Shown: positions 7,837 to 16,824, numbered from the stretch's first letter. The stretch is DNA of 64,000 nt from Clostridia bacterium (GCA_017410455.1 JAFQQT010000017.1:1-64000), one strand, 5' to 3'. Notes: generated from the letters alone by a model not told the origin. Numbers and translations: made by a program.

Positions 7837-8373
7837 ATGGAAACCGAACGCCTCATTCTGCGTGCATTCCGACCTGAGGACGCTGATGACCTCTACGCCT
7901 GCCTGTCCCGCGAACCCGTCGTCCGCTACGAGCCCTACGAACCCTTCACCCGCCAGCAGGCTGCGGAGGAGGCCGCCCGCCGCGCCGGGGATCCGGCCTT
8001 CATCGCCGTTGTGCTGAAGGAAATCGGCCGCGTCATCGGCAATGTCTGGTTCGCGCCGGGCGAGTGGGACGCATGGGAGCTGGGCTATGTCTTCCATGAT
8101 GCCTGCTGGGGCAGGGGATACGCTGCTGAGGCCTGCCGCGCTGTGCTGGAGGACGGCTTCGTCCACCGGGGCGTCCGCCGCGTTGTGGCCATGTGCAACC
8201 CGGAGAACGCCGCATCCTGGCGGCTGCTGGAGCGCCTCGGCTTCATCCGCGAGGGGCATCTGCGCCGGAACGTGTTCTTCCGCCGGGACGAAAGCGGCGC
8301 GCCCTGCTGGCAGGATACCTTCGTCTATGGGCTGCTGCGGGAGGATCGCCCCGGGCAAGGATTCATGGATTGA
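7837..8373 (+). CDS. GNAT acetyltransferase, RimJ/RimL type
   Basis: A 178-residue GNAT protein starting METERLILR, the common opening of RimJ/RimL-like N-acetyltransferases. The acetyl-CoA loop appears as CWGRGYAAEA near residues 91-100, and NPENAASWRLLERLGF (about 121-136) is the conserved C-terminal motif. ATG 7837 has GGAGG 7 nt upstream. The substrate is not predictable; the family includes ribosomal-protein and small-molecule acetylases. It is probably a single gene, since the next gene has its own promoter. Confidence 0.85.
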   Translation: METERLILRAFRPEDADDLYACLSREPVVRYEPYEPFTRQQAAEEAARRAGDPAFIAVVLKEIGRVIGNVWFAPGEWDAWELGYVFHDACWGRGYAAEACRAVLEDGFVHRGVRRVVAMCNPENAASWRLLERLGFIREGHLRRNVFFRRDESGAPCWQDTFVYGLLREDRPGQGFMD

Positions 8374-8376
8374 AAC

Positions 8377-8405
8377 TTGCCAAGCGGCGTAATCTATGCT
8401 ATAAT
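8377..8405 (+). promoter_or_regulatory. Sigma-A promoter of the asp23-amaP unit
   Basis: TTGCCA (8377-8382), 17-nt spacer, TATAAT (8400-8405). The -35 box begins 4 nt after the acetyltransferase stop. Confidence 0.78.
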
Positions 8406-8511
8406 AAGCCGAATCCGTATGCGAAAATGCGGGTTCGGAATACATAAAGTCCGATTTCAGGTTGAAAAGAATTCTTTTCAGCCCTTTTCACCATTCAGGA
8501 GGTGTATTTTC

Positions 8512-9141
8512 ATGGCGAAGAAGGATAACCTGCCCCTGACCGTCGACGTGAACGATATGGAGCCCAGCAGCAGCATCACCTATGCCAGCGAGGTCGTGGC
8601 GATCATTGCCGGCATTGCTGCGGCTGAGGTGGAGGGCGTTGCCGCGATGGTCAACGTGCCCAGCGGCGGCAATCTCCTGGGCAAGAACCGCAACGTCACC
8701 AAGGGCGTGAAGGTCGAAGTGGGCACGGAGGAGGTCAATGTGGACCTCTACATGGTCATCGAGTACGGCCAGCCCATCCAGAAGGTGGCGCAGGATGCGC
8801 AGGAAAACGTGCGCCGCGCCATTGAGTCCATGACCGGGCTGCATGTGGTGCGCGTGGACGTGCATGTGCAGGAGGTCAGCTTCGAGAAGGAGAACAACGC
8901 CCTGTCCGCCGGCGCGAAGAACGCGGTGCTGGAGAGTGCGCCCACCGTGGCTGAGTCCGCCCCTGCGGAGGAGGCGGCCCCCGTGGCTGAGCCCGCGCCT
9001 GTGGCTGAGCCCGCGCTTGTGGCTGAGCCTGCTCCCGTGGCTGAGCCTGCGCCCGTGGAGGAAGCGCCCGTTGAGGAAGCGGAGACTGCCGCCCAGAGCG
9101 AACCCATGGCGGACGACGAGTCCGACATGATGCTGATGTAA
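8512..9141 (+). CDS. Asp23/Gls24 family envelope stress protein
   Basis: A 209-residue protein. Residues about 20-125 form an Asp23/Gls24 domain (ITYASEVVAIIAGIAAAEVEG, then VDLYMVIEYG and VRRAIESMTGL). The remaining 80 residues are an Ala/Pro/Glu-rich tail with four near-identical VAEPAP-type units, encoded by an 18-bp tandem repeat. Family members gather at the inner face of the membrane through AmaP and are linked to envelope stress. ATG 8512 follows AGGAGG. The next gene, 37 bp away, encodes an AmaP-like membrane anchor, which supports the assignment. The tail is an addition over the usual family length. Confidence 0.88.
   Translation: MAKKDNLPLTVDVNDMEPSSSITYASEVVAIIAGIAAAEVEGVAAMVNVPSGGNLLGKNRNVTKGVKVEVGTEEVNVDLYMVIEYGQPIQKVAQDAQENVRRAIESMTGLHVVRVDVHVQEVSFEKENNALSAGAKNAVLESAPTVAESAPAEEAAPVAEPAPVAEPALVAEPAPVAEPAPVEEAPVEEAETAAQSEPMADDESDMMLM
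8983..9054 (+). repeat. Four tandem 18-bp units within the Asp23-family gene
   Basis: Units start at 8983, 9001, 9019 and 9037, each beginning GTGGCTGAGCC and encoding VAEPAP or VAEPAL. Copies differ only at a few mainly third-position sites. Such a tract can gain or lose units in frame. Confidence 0.9.
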
Positions 9142-9178
9142 GCGTGTGTCCTCAGCTTCGGATGAAGGAGACGGAAAC

Positions 9179-10360
9179 ATGAACAAGAGTATTCCTGTCA
9201 GGATTCTGACGGTGCTGGGCGGCCTGGTGCTGCTGGCTGGCAGCGCCGGCGTTGTGGCGGAAGGCTTCTTTGGCGTGCCGGTTCTGCAGGGGATCAGCGG
9301 TCTGCTGGCCTCAGACGCCGCCGTGGCGGTGCTGGCGAAGATCGTTGCTGCGCTGGCGCTGGCGGTGCTTTCCGCGATGGCGGTGGTATGCGCCCTGCCC
9401 GGCAAGGCGCCCCAGCAGAGCGGCAGCATCATGCAGAAGGGCGAGGACGGCCCCATCGGCATCACCGTGGGCGCTATCTGCAAGATGGTTCAGACCTGTG
9501 TGGCGAAGCATCCTGAGATCATGCGCGCCGATGTGGACGTGCGTGAAGGCCGGGATGGCGTGATCATCCTCCTGGATGTGGAGCAGGTGGGCGGCGTGAG
9601 CATCCCCCTGTCCGTGGCGCGGCTGCAGAAGCAGATCCGCAAGTATGTCAACGGCCGCACCGGCCTGGATGTGACGGAAGTCCGCGTGATGGTGGATAAC
9701 CCCACGGACGATCAGGTGGCGTCCGAGTTCGCGGTGGAGGATGGCATGCATCCCTCGGCACCGGTGCATACGGAAGAGTATGTCCAGCCGGGCAGCGCCC
9801 CCGCCGAGCCCCTGGCCGAGCAGCTGAGGCAGATGGCGGAGATGACCACCCAGCCCCTGCCGGCGGAGCCTGCCCCCGTGCACGAAGCCCCCGCCCTGCC
9901 GGAGCAGCCTGCGCAGCCGGCGGAACCCCAGGATCTGGATGAGCTGGTGCCCGTGGTGACCCAGCCGCCGCTGGAGATCCCCGACGAAGAGGATAAGCCG
10001 CTGCATCAGCGCGTGTTCGGCGCGGAGGAGATGCCGCTGACGGTGCCCATGCCGCCGGAAATGGCTGCGGAAGCCGCCGCTGAAAAGCAGGAGGAAGCTG
10101 CAACACCGGCCCCTGAACAGCAGGAAGCCCCGGTTGAGGAAGCTGCTGAGGACGCCAATGAGGACGCTGCCGGGCAGGAGGACTGGACGGATCCTTCCAT
10201 GCAGGCGGCTGCTGAAGCGGTGCTGAGCGGCGATGCGGAGCCCGACGGCGGGGAAGCGTCTGCAGAGGAAGCGGCTGCCGATGCGGAGGAAGCCCCCGAA
10301 GAGGCTGCCTCCGAAACCAGCAGCGAAGAGGAAGCAGAATTGCCCCCGAGCCTGATCTGA
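9179..10360 (+). CDS. AmaP-like alkaline shock membrane anchor with long acidic tail
   Basis: A 393-residue protein. Two hydrophobic segments (about 8-28 and 47-73) form a membrane hairpin. Residues about 88-180 form the AmaP/Asp23-like soluble domain (GPIGITVGAICKMV, then ADVDVREGRDGVIILLDV). From about 190 to the end the chain is Pro/Ala/Glu-rich and probably disordered, roughly doubling the usual family length. ATG 9179 follows GAAGGAGA; an in-frame GTG at 9146 is upstream of that site. Its role is to anchor the Asp23-family partner at the membrane (family knowledge). The acidic tail is shared in style with that partner. Confidence 0.82.
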   Translation: MNKSIPVRILTVLGGLVLLAGSAGVVAEGFFGVPVLQGISGLLASDAAVAVLAKIVAALALAVLSAMAVVCALPGKAPQQSGSIMQKGEDGPIGITVGAICKMVQTCVAKHPEIMRADVDVREGRDGVIILLDVEQVGGVSIPLSVARLQKQIRKYVNGRTGLDVTEVRVMVDNPTDDQVASEFAVEDGMHPSAPVHTEEYVQPGSAPAEPLAEQLRQMAEMTTQPLPAEPAPVHEAPALPEQPAQPAEPQDLDELVPVVTQPPLEIPDEEDKPLHQRVFGAEEMPLTVPMPPEMAAEAAAEKQEEAATPAPEQQEAPVEEAAEDANEDAAGQEDWTDPSMQAAAEAVLSGDAEPDGGEASAEEAAADAEEAPEEAASETSSEEEAELPPSLI

Positions 10361-10426
10361 CCGGGTGGCAGCTATATATGAAGGAGTGCCGGCAGTGCCG
10401 GCCGAAGGGATAGGAGTGTCAGTTTT

Positions 10427-10894
10427 ATGGCTCGTAGTACCGCCCGTGCGGCAGTGATGCAGATGATTTTTGAGAACCTGGCCGGGGGCGAGGGCGGCGA
10501 GGAAACGCTGCAGATGGTGTATGAAGCCCTCCGCGAGGAGAATACCGGCGCGCCCATCGGTGAGAAGGAGCCCGGCAAGAGCGACCGCGCTTACATCACC
10601 CGGGTGCTGGAGGGTGTGCTGAACAACCTGGATGACCTGGACGCGGAGATCCAGGCGGCCAGCCCCCGCTGGCAGGTGAGCCGCATGGCCAAGGTGGATC
10701 TGACCATCCTGCGCCTGGCCACCTGGGAGATCCTCCACGAGGAAGACGTGCCCGGCAGCGTGGCCATCAATGAGGCCGTCAAGCTGGCCAACCGCTACTC
10801 GGAGCCCACCAGCGGCCGCTTTGTCAACGGCGTGCTGGGCGCGATTCTGCGCAAGAAGGACGGCGTACAGCCCGTCCGGCAGGATCAGCAGTGA
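10427..10894 (+). CDS. nusB: Transcription antitermination factor NusB
   Basis: A 155-residue NusB. The N-terminal ARSTARAAVMQMIFE and C-terminal PGSVAINEAVKLANRYSEP, then GRFVNGVLGAIL, are hallmark segments. NusB joins the Nus complex on boxA RNA during rRNA transcription. It starts at ATG 10427 after TAGGAG. It overlaps the next gene by one base (TGATG) and probably shares a transcript with the Asp23/AmaP genes, a common clostridial order. An insertion of about 15 residues near position 45 is mildly unusual. Confidence 0.95.
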   Translation: MARSTARAAVMQMIFENLAGGEGGEETLQMVYEALREENTGAPIGEKEPGKSDRAYITRVLEGVLNNLDDLDAEIQAASPRWQVSRMAKVDLTILRLATWEILHEEDVPGSVAINEAVKLANRYSEPTSGRFVNGVLGAILRKKDGVQPVRQDQQ

Positions 10895-11859
10895 TGGCGC
10901 CGGAGAAGATCGTCATCGGCGTGGACACCAGCTGCTACACCACCTCCGTCGCTGCGGTGACGGTGGAGGGTGCGGTGCTGGCCAGCTGCAGGAAGCTCCT
11001 GCCCGTCCCTGAGGGCGAGCGGGGCCTGCGGCAGTCCGAGGCCGTTTTCATCCATGTGCGCCAGCTTCCGGAACGCTTTGAGGAGCTGGCGCCCTTCGTG
11101 CGTGACCGGGAGATCGCCGCCGTGTGCGTCTCCCGCACGCCCCGCGACGATGCGGAATCCTACATGCCCGTGTTCCACGCAGGGGACGCTCAGGCTCGCG
11201 GTCTGGCTGCGATGCTGGGCGTGCCCTGTTTTGCTACGACGCACCAGCGCGGCCACATCGCTGCGGCAAAGGTGGACAGCGGCGTCCGCGGGGGCGATTT
11301 GCTGGCCGTGCACCTCTCCGGCGGCACGACGGAGCTGCTGTCCCTCAGGGACGGCGAGCTGACGCTGCTGGGCGGCACGCTGGACCTGCATGCGGGTCAG
11401 GTGGTGGACCGCACGGGGGTGGCCCTGGGGCTGCCCTTCCCGGCGGGGCCCCATCTGGAGGCGCTGGCCCGGCAGGGGCGCAGCGAAGCGCGGCTGACCA
11501 TGACCACCCGCGACGGCGGGCTGCACTGCCACTTTTCCGGCGCGGAGACGCAGGTGCAGCGCTGGATCCGCGAGGGCGCACTGCCGCCGGAGGACGTCGC
11601 CCGGGAGGTCTACGACCTGCTGGCACGTACAGTCGCCCGGATGATCTGCGCCGGCGCGGAGAAGACCGGCATCCGGCAGGTGCTGATGGCAGGGGGCGTG
11701 GCGTCGTCGGCCCTGTTCCGCGAGATGGTGCGTGAGCGCATCGCAAAGCGCGACCGGAACCTGCATGTCTGCTTCGGAAGGCCCGAGTATTCCGGGGACA
11801 ATGCGGTGGGCGTGGCGCTCATCGGCGCGGAAATGCTGAAAGAGCAGGAGCAGAAATGA
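10894..11859 (+). CDS. TsaD paralogue (peptidase M22/Kae1-like protein)
   Basis: A 321-residue protein of the ASKHA/Kae1 fold. It opens VIGVDTSCYTTSVA, has the metal-site HxxxH as THQRGH (about residue 110), a nucleotide-binding LSGGTTE near 136, and a C-terminal SGDNAVGVALIG. It is shorter than TsaD and lacks parts of the usual TsaD signatures, so it is probably the second M22-family protein found in clostridia rather than the t6A enzyme itself. Its function is not established. It is coupled to nusB through TGATG and to the next gene through ATGA. Confidence 0.75.
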   Translation: MAPEKIVIGVDTSCYTTSVAAVTVEGAVLASCRKLLPVPEGERGLRQSEAVFIHVRQLPERFEELAPFVRDREIAAVCVSRTPRDDAESYMPVFHAGDAQARGLAAMLGVPCFATTHQRGHIAAAKVDSGVRGGDLLAVHLSGGTTELLSLRDGELTLLGGTLDLHAGQVVDRTGVALGLPFPAGPHLEALARQGRSEARLTMTTRDGGLHCHFSGAETQVQRWIREGALPPEDVAREVYDLLARTVARMICAGAEKTGIRQVLMAGGVASSALFREMVRERIAKRDRNLHVCFGRPEYSGDNAVGVALIGAEMLKEQEQK

Positions 11860-12218
11860 TGAACATGAAACCATTCCATGACCGCATTGCGGAAGAGATC
11901 GTCGAACCGATGCTTGACTTCATGAAGGAATGCGGCGAGGACGCGGAGTTTTCCGCAGATGATGTGGAGCGCTGCAGGCAGATCCTTGCGGCATATGTTG
12001 ACGCCCTCGGGGCGCTGAACACGCCGGCGGACGAGGCCATCATGGCGCAGGTGGAGAGGGCCGTGCTGGCGCTCAATGACCTGAACGAGGCGACGGACTA
12101 CGCCCTGATCGAGACCTCGGAGCGCGAGTCCATCTGCATGCTGATCCAGGACGCAGCGGTCGAGTGCGGCCTGAAGGCTGATGTGGACGATGTGACCGGG
12201 GAATGGCGCGAATGGTGA
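11856..12218 (+). CDS. Small helical protein of unknown function
   Basis: A 120-residue protein starting in the stop of the TsaD paralogue (ATGA). It is rich in Glu, Asp and Ala with no signal peptide, no membrane segment and no known motif; the pattern suggests an alpha-helical fold. The acidic C-terminus ends GEWREW. The tight coupling suggests a role linked to its neighbours, but no function can be assigned. Confidence 0.65.
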   Translation: MMNMKPFHDRIAEEIVEPMLDFMKECGEDAEFSADDVERCRQILAAYVDALGALNTPADEAIMAQVERAVLALNDLNEATDYALIETSERESICMLIQDAAVECGLKADVDDVTGEWREW

Positions 12219-12233
12219 CGCGCGGAGGCTGAC

Positions 12234-13058
12234 ATGCTGATCCCCGTTGAACATCCGGATGCGCACATTGCCGCGTTCTGGCCCGTCGCCCTCGACCTGA
12301 CCCACTCGGCCTACCCCACCTACACCGATGGTATCAAGACCCGCGCAGACTTCGCGGAGGCCGTCCACCGGGCGCATCGGGCGGACTGGGGCGAGGTGCT
12401 CGTCCACCTTCATGAGGGCGAGGTCAACGGCCTGCTCGTCATCGACGTGGCGGACGACGAATTCGTCTCCCTGCACGTCTGCCTGACCCATGCGCACCAG
12501 CCGGAATGTCTCGCGGAGGCGCTGGACTACATCGCAGGGAAGCACCCCGGCAAGACGCTCTGGCTGGGCTTCGCGCCGGAGAACGCGGAGATGCTGACCT
12601 TCGCGGAGAAAAGCGGCTTCACGCTGCTGGATGATACGGTCAACTGGAACATCGCTCTGGCGGACTGGCAGCCCCTGGAGCTGGAAATGCCTGTACAGCC
12701 TGTCAGCCGGGAGAACTACGCTGCCTTCCGCGCCCTGTGGACGGATGCAAGCATGTACTGGAACGCCGAGCGCATCGAAGCGGCGCTGGACCGGTGGATG
12801 CTCTTCGTCACGGCGGACGGGCGCGGCGCGGTGGCCTGCCTGGACGAGGGCGTGATGCTGGAGATCTTCGGCTTCCAGTATCGCGACGGCTACGATGAGG
12901 CCGTCCACCGGGCGCTCATGACCGCCTGCCTGAACGCATCGAAGGCGAAGGGCGCACAGTACCTGACTTACTTTTCCGACCGGTGCGAGGCGGCTGTGAT
13001 GCAGTCGCTGGGGTTCCGGCGGGTATCCGATTACCGCTGCTACGAAAAGAAATTGTAA
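12234..13058 (+). CDS. GNAT-like acetyltransferase, two-domain
   Basis: A 274-residue protein with two diverged GNAT-like halves. The C-terminal half contains EAVHRALMTACLNASKAKGAQYLTYF followed by AAVMQSLGFRRVSDYRCYEK, the usual GNAT ending; the first half ends APENAEMLTFAEKSGF. The acetyl-CoA-binding loop is not well conserved in either half, so activity is uncertain. GGAGG lies 5 nt before ATG 12234. It lies between a hypothetical gene and folD in a same-strand run. Confidence 0.65.
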   Translation: MLIPVEHPDAHIAAFWPVALDLTHSAYPTYTDGIKTRADFAEAVHRAHRADWGEVLVHLHEGEVNGLLVIDVADDEFVSLHVCLTHAHQPECLAEALDYIAGKHPGKTLWLGFAPENAEMLTFAEKSGFTLLDDTVNWNIALADWQPLELEMPVQPVSRENYAAFRALWTDASMYWNAERIEAALDRWMLFVTADGRGAVACLDEGVMLEIFGFQYRDGYDEAVHRALMTACLNASKAKGAQYLTYFSDRCEAAVMQSLGFRRVSDYRCYEKKL

Positions 13059-13073
13059 TGGAGGATGAATGAT

Positions 13074-13925
13074 ATGTCTGCACGGCTGCTTGATGGTAAG
13101 GTGATGTCCGACGCGCTCCGGAGCGAGATCGCCCAGCGCGTTGCCGGCCTGAAGGAAAAGGGGATCCACCCCGGCCTGGCGGTCATCCTCGTGGGTGAGG
13201 ATCCGGCCAGCCAGATCTACGTGCGCAACAAGGGCATCGGCTGCGAGCAGGTGGGCATCCACTCCGTGACCATCCGCATGCCCGAAACCACCACGCAGGA
13301 GGAGCTGGAAAGCCAGATCCGCCAGCTCAACGCGGACGAGAGCATCCACGGCATCCTCGTGCAGCTGCCCCTGCCCCGTCACCTGGACGAGGCCGCCGCG
13401 CTGGCGGTGATCGTCCCGGAGAAGGACGTCGACGGCTTCCACATCCAGAACGCGGGCAAGCTCCTCAATGGCCTGAACGGCGTCGTCGCCTGCACCCCCA
13501 AGGGCGCGCTGGAGATGATCCGCCGCACCGGCGTTGACCTCTCCGGCAAGGAGGCCGTGGTCGTGGGCCGCTCGAACATCGTGGGCAAGCCCATGGCGAT
13601 GCTGCTGCTCCAGCAGAACTGCACCGTCACCATCTGCCACAGCCGCACGGCTGACCTGGCCGCCCACACCCGCCGCGCGGACGTGCTGGTGGCTGCTGTG
13701 GGCAAGGCGAAGTTCATCACCGCCGACATGGTCAAGCCCGGCGCGATCGTCATCGACGTGGGCATCAACCGCCTCGAATCCGGCAAGGTCGTGGGTGATG
13801 TGGACTTCGATGCGGTGAAGGAGGTCGCCTCCTGGATCACCCCCGTGCCCGGCGGCGTGGGGCGCATGACCATCACGATGCTGCTGGAGAACACTGTCGA
13901 GGCGGCGGAGAAGCTGCTGGGCTGA
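13074..13925 (+). CDS. folD: Bifunctional methylenetetrahydrofolate dehydrogenase/cyclohydrolase
   Basis: A 283-residue FolD, which interconverts 5,10-methylene-, methenyl- and 10-formyl-tetrahydrofolate. Conserved features are [14 protein letters not shown] (catalytic Lys region), [21 protein letters not shown], the NADP-binding [14 protein letters not shown] and the C-terminal [14 protein letters not shown] 13074 is preferred because GGAGG (13060-13064) lies 9 nt upstream; an ATG at 13065 directly abuts that site. The next gene, xseA, begins 31 bp downstream. Confidence 0.96.
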   Translation: MSARLLDGKVMSDALRSEIAQRVAGLKEKGIHPGLAVILVGEDPASQIYVRNKGIGCEQVGIHSVTIRMPETTTQEELESQIRQLNADESIHGILVQLPLPRHLDEAAALAVIVPEKDVDGFHIQNAGKLLNGLNGVVACTPKGALEMIRRTGVDLSGKEAVVVGRSNIVGKPMAMLLLQQNCTVTICHSRTADLAAHTRRADVLVAAVGKAKFITADMVKPGAIVIDVGINRLESGKVVGDVDFDAVKEVASWITPVPGGVGRMTITMLLENTVEAAEKLLG

Positions 13926-13956
13926 TTGCTGACATATCCGGAAAGGAGGTCGCCCC

Positions 13957-15225
13957 TTGCCTGAGTGGATCATCGAGGTCAGCGACCTCAACGAGTACGT
14001 CCGGCGGACGCTGGCGGCTGATCCGACCCTGCGAAGCGTACGGCTGCGCGGGGAGATCAGCAACTTCAAGCGGCACTCCTCCGGCCACTGGTACTTCACC
14101 CTCAAGGACGATCGCTGCCGCATCAGCGCGGTCATGTTCCGGCAGAACGCCATGCGCCAGTCCATCCGCCCGATGGACGGCATGAGCGTCATCGTGTCCG
14201 GGCAGGTCAGCCTGTACGCGGAGAGCGGCACCTACCAGATTTATTGCGAGAACATGCGCCCGGACGGCGTGGGCACGCTGTACCAGCAGTTCGAGGCGCT
14301 GAAAAGGAAGCTGCAGCTGGAGGGCCTCTTCGACGCGGCCCGCAAGCAGCCCTTGCCGTGGCGGCCCCGCAAAATCGCCGTGGTCACCTCGCGCACCGGC
14401 GCGGTGCTGCACGACATCCGCAAGGTGAGCGCCCAGCGCGACCCCGGCGTGCCGCTGGTGCTGCTGCCCGTGCAGGTGCAGGGCGCGGGTGCGGCGGAGG
14501 AGATTGCCGCGGCCATCCGCCATGCGGGCGAACTGCCGGAGGTGGATGTGATCATCACCGGGCGCGGCGGCGGCTCGATGGAGGACCTGTGGGCCTTCAA
14601 CGAGGAGATCGTCGCAAGGGCCATCGCCGAGAGCACCATCCCCGTCATCAGCGCGGTGGGGCACGAAACGGACGTCACCATTGCGGATTTCGTGGCTGAC
14701 GCCCGGGCATCGACCCCGTCCAACGCGGCGGAGATGGCCGTGCCCGACCGGCGGGAGATCATCGCCGGGCTGCGCGGCATGCGCGATCACCTGACCGAAG
14801 CGGTCGGTACCCTGCTGCGGGAGAAACGCCTGACGCTGCTGACCCTGCAGCGACGCATGGCCGCCAGCGACCCGGAGCGGCGCATCCACGCGCTGCTGAC
14901 CCGGACGGCCGCCCAGCGGATGCGGCTCAATGCGGCCATCGACGCGCGGCTGCCCCAGCTGGCGCAGCGCATCGCCATGGCGGGCATGCGGCTGGATTCC
15001 GCCATTGACCGGCGGCTGACCGGGCCTCAGGAGCGCATCGACCGCGCAAGGGCGCGCCTGGCAGCCCTGAACCCGTCCGCCGTGCTGGAGCGCGGCTATG
15101 CGCTGGTGCTGGACGGCGAGAGTGTCGTCGGCAGCGCGGAGGGCGCAAAGAAGCTTGACCACATGACCCTGCGCTTCCACGACGGGAGCGTGCGGGTCGT
15201 AAAGGAGGATACCCATGGCGGCTAA
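13957..15225 (+). CDS. xseA: Exodeoxyribonuclease VII large subunit
   Basis: A 422-residue XseA, the catalytic subunit of a single-strand-specific DNA exonuclease. The N-terminal OB fold (VSDLNEYVRRTL, then GEISNFKRHSSGHWYFTLKDD) is followed by the catalytic domain (VTSRTGAVLHDI; ITGRGGGSMEDLWAFN; SAVGHETDVTIADFVAD) and a long helical C-terminal part. The start is TTG 13957, with GAAAGGAGG 7 nt upstream; no better ATG exists. It overlaps xseB by 11 nt. Confidence 0.95.
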   Translation: MPEWIIEVSDLNEYVRRTLAADPTLRSVRLRGEISNFKRHSSGHWYFTLKDDRCRISAVMFRQNAMRQSIRPMDGMSVIVSGQVSLYAESGTYQIYCENMRPDGVGTLYQQFEALKRKLQLEGLFDAARKQPLPWRPRKIAVVTSRTGAVLHDIRKVSAQRDPGVPLVLLPVQVQGAGAAEEIAAAIRHAGELPEVDVIITGRGGGSMEDLWAFNEEIVARAIAESTIPVISAVGHETDVTIADFVADARASTPSNAAEMAVPDRREIIAGLRGMRDHLTEAVGTLLREKRLTLLTLQRRMAASDPERRIHALLTRTAAQRMRLNAAIDARLPQLAQRIAMAGMRLDSAIDRRLTGPQERIDRARARLAALNPSAVLERGYALVLDGESVVGSAEGAKKLDHMTLRFHDGSVRVVKEDTHGG

Positions 15226-15451
15226 GAAGAAGCTGACCTTCGAGGAGCGGCTGGCCCAGGTGGAGGCGCTCATCGGCCAGATGGAGTCCGGCGCGCTGCC
15301 TCTGGAGGACGCGCTGAAGCAGTACGAGGAGGGCATGAATGCCCTCACCGCGCTGGAAAAGGAGCTGCAGAGCGCCCAGCAGCGGCTGACGGTGCTACGC
15401 CGCGCCGCCGATGGCACGGAAGAGGAAGTCCCTCTGGAGGAGGACGAATGA
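15215..15451 (+). CDS. xseB: Exodeoxyribonuclease VII small subunit
   Basis: A 78-residue XseB. The pattern LTFEERLAQVEALIGQMESG, then LPLEDALKQYEEGM, is typical of the small helical subunit that decorates the XseA rod. The start ATG 15215 lies inside the end of xseA and follows AAAGGAGG. It overlaps ispA by 4 nt (ATGA), giving a coupled xseA-xseB-ispA unit. Confidence 0.95.
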   Translation: MAAKKKLTFEERLAQVEALIGQMESGALPLEDALKQYEEGMNALTALEKELQSAQQRLTVLRRAADGTEEEVPLEEDE

Positions 15452-16323
15452 GGACGTACGCGGAGTATCAGCAGCTGGTCGAAGGGGCCCTGAGCGCCCA
15501 GCTGGCCTCGCTGGGGGAGATCCCCGCGCTGCTTTTTGAGGCGATGGACTACTCGCTGTCCGCCGGCGGCAAGCGGCTGCGCCCGGTGCTGCTGCTGGCG
15601 GCCTGCGACACGCTGGGCGGCGACGTGAACGAAGCGCTGCCCTTCGCCTGCGCGCTGGAGATGATCCACACCTACAGCCTGATCCACGACGACCTGCCGG
15701 CCATGGACAACGACGATCTGCGCCGGGGCCGCCCCACGAACCACAAGGTGTACGGCGAGGGCATGGCGATCTTGGCGGGCGACGGCCTGCTGAGCGCGGC
15801 GGCGGAGCTGGTGCTGCGCGCTGCGGTGTGCATGGGCGATCTGCGCGGAACGAAGGCAGCGGAGGCCATCCTGCGCCGCGCGGGCGTGACGGGCATGGTG
15901 GCCGGTCAGGTCATGGATGTGACGGGCGAGGGCACGGAGCCCACGGCGGAGAAGGTCGCCTACATCCACCTGCACAAGACGGCGGACCTGCTGACGGCGC
16001 CCATCGAGGCGGGCCTGATCCTCGCCGGCGCGACGGATGAGCAGGTGTCGGCGGGCTGCGAGTACGGCAAGCGCCTGGGCCTGGCCTTCCAGATGGTGGA
16101 TGACCTCCTGGACGTGGAGGGCGAGACTGCCGTGCTGGGCAAGACCACCGGCAAGGACGCCGCCGTCGGCAAGCTCACCTGGGTGGCCGTCCACGGGATC
16201 GAAAAGACCCGTCAGGACGCCCGCGAACAGGTGCGCCTGGCCGTGGAAGCGCTGAAAAGTCTTCCCGGGGAGACAAATTTCCTGAAAACCCTTGCGCAAA
16301 GCACGCTGAACAGGGTACAATAA
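15448..16323 (+). CDS. ispA: Farnesyl/geranyl diphosphate synthase
   Basis: A 291-residue short-chain trans-prenyltransferase making C10-C20 isoprenoid diphosphates. The first Asp-rich motif is DDLPAMDND (about 80-88) and the second is FQMVDDLLD (about 212-220); GGKRLRPVLL is near residue 36. The length and the location after xseB fit the usual IspA context. No dxs follows, unlike many relatives. The exact chain length cannot be read with certainty. Confidence 0.92.
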   Translation: MRTYAEYQQLVEGALSAQLASLGEIPALLFEAMDYSLSAGGKRLRPVLLLAACDTLGGDVNEALPFACALEMIHTYSLIHDDLPAMDNDDLRRGRPTNHKVYGEGMAILAGDGLLSAAAELVLRAAVCMGDLRGTKAAEAILRRAGVTGMVAGQVMDVTGEGTEPTAEKVAYIHLHKTADLLTAPIEAGLILAGATDEQVSAGCEYGKRLGLAFQMVDDLLDVEGETAVLGKTTGKDAAVGKLTWVAVHGIEKTRQDAREQVRLAVEALKSLPGETNFLKTLAQSTLNRVQ

Positions 16324-16371
16324 GACACGAATGTCCCGGAGTGATCCGGGAGAGGAGCGGAGGTTATCGAG

Positions 16372-16824
16372 TTGAACGCCATTCAGGCTTTCTTTTCCAA
16401 TCAGGTGCTCTGGTGTGCTGTGGCGGCGTGGTTTGCAGCGCAGGCGCTGAAGATCCCGATCTACCGGCTGGTGGAGAAGAAGTGGGATCTGGGCCGCTTC
16501 TTCGGCAGCGGTGGCATGCCCTCTTCCCACACGGCGTTCTGCGTGTCGCTGTCGATCATGACCGGCTGGACGGCCGGGTTCGATAAGCCTGAGTTCGCCG
16601 TGGCGGTGGTGCTGGCGGCCATCGTGATGTACGACGCCTCCGGCGTGCGCCGCGAGACGGGCCTGCAGGCCGAGGTCATCAACGACATCATCGAGAAGGT
16701 GTTCGTCAATGGCGAACCCATCACCGATGTGGAACTCAAGGAGCTCATCGGCCACACGAAGCTGGAGGTCTGGGGCGGCTTTATCGTGGGCGTGCTGATT
16801 GCGCTGCTGTTCGTATTGATTTGA
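16372..16824 (+). CDS. YuiD/DUF212 family divergent PAP2 membrane protein
   Basis: A 150-residue protein. The signature GSGGMPSSHTAF (about 45-56) and YDASGVRRETGLQAEVIN (about 86-103) are diagnostic of the YuiD family, a divergent branch of PAP2-type phosphatases. There are hydrophobic segments near the N-terminus, the middle and the extreme C-terminus (GGFIVGVLIALLFVLI). The start is TTG 16372, with GGAGG 8 nt upstream. The substrate is unknown; the position next to ispA makes an isoprenoid phosphate possible (inference). Confidence 0.86.
   Translation: MNAIQAFFSNQVLWCAVAAWFAAQALKIPIYRLVEKKWDLGRFFGSGGMPSSHTAFCVSLSIMTGWTAGFDKPEFAVAVVLAAIVMYDASGVRRETGLQAEVINDIIEKVFVNGEPITDVELKELIGHTKLEVWGGFIVGVLIALLFVLI

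Noticed and set aside
8983-9054. CRISPR-like repeats
   Set aside because: The units are contiguous, in frame and coding, without spacers. No CRISPR array or cas gene was seen anywhere in the window.
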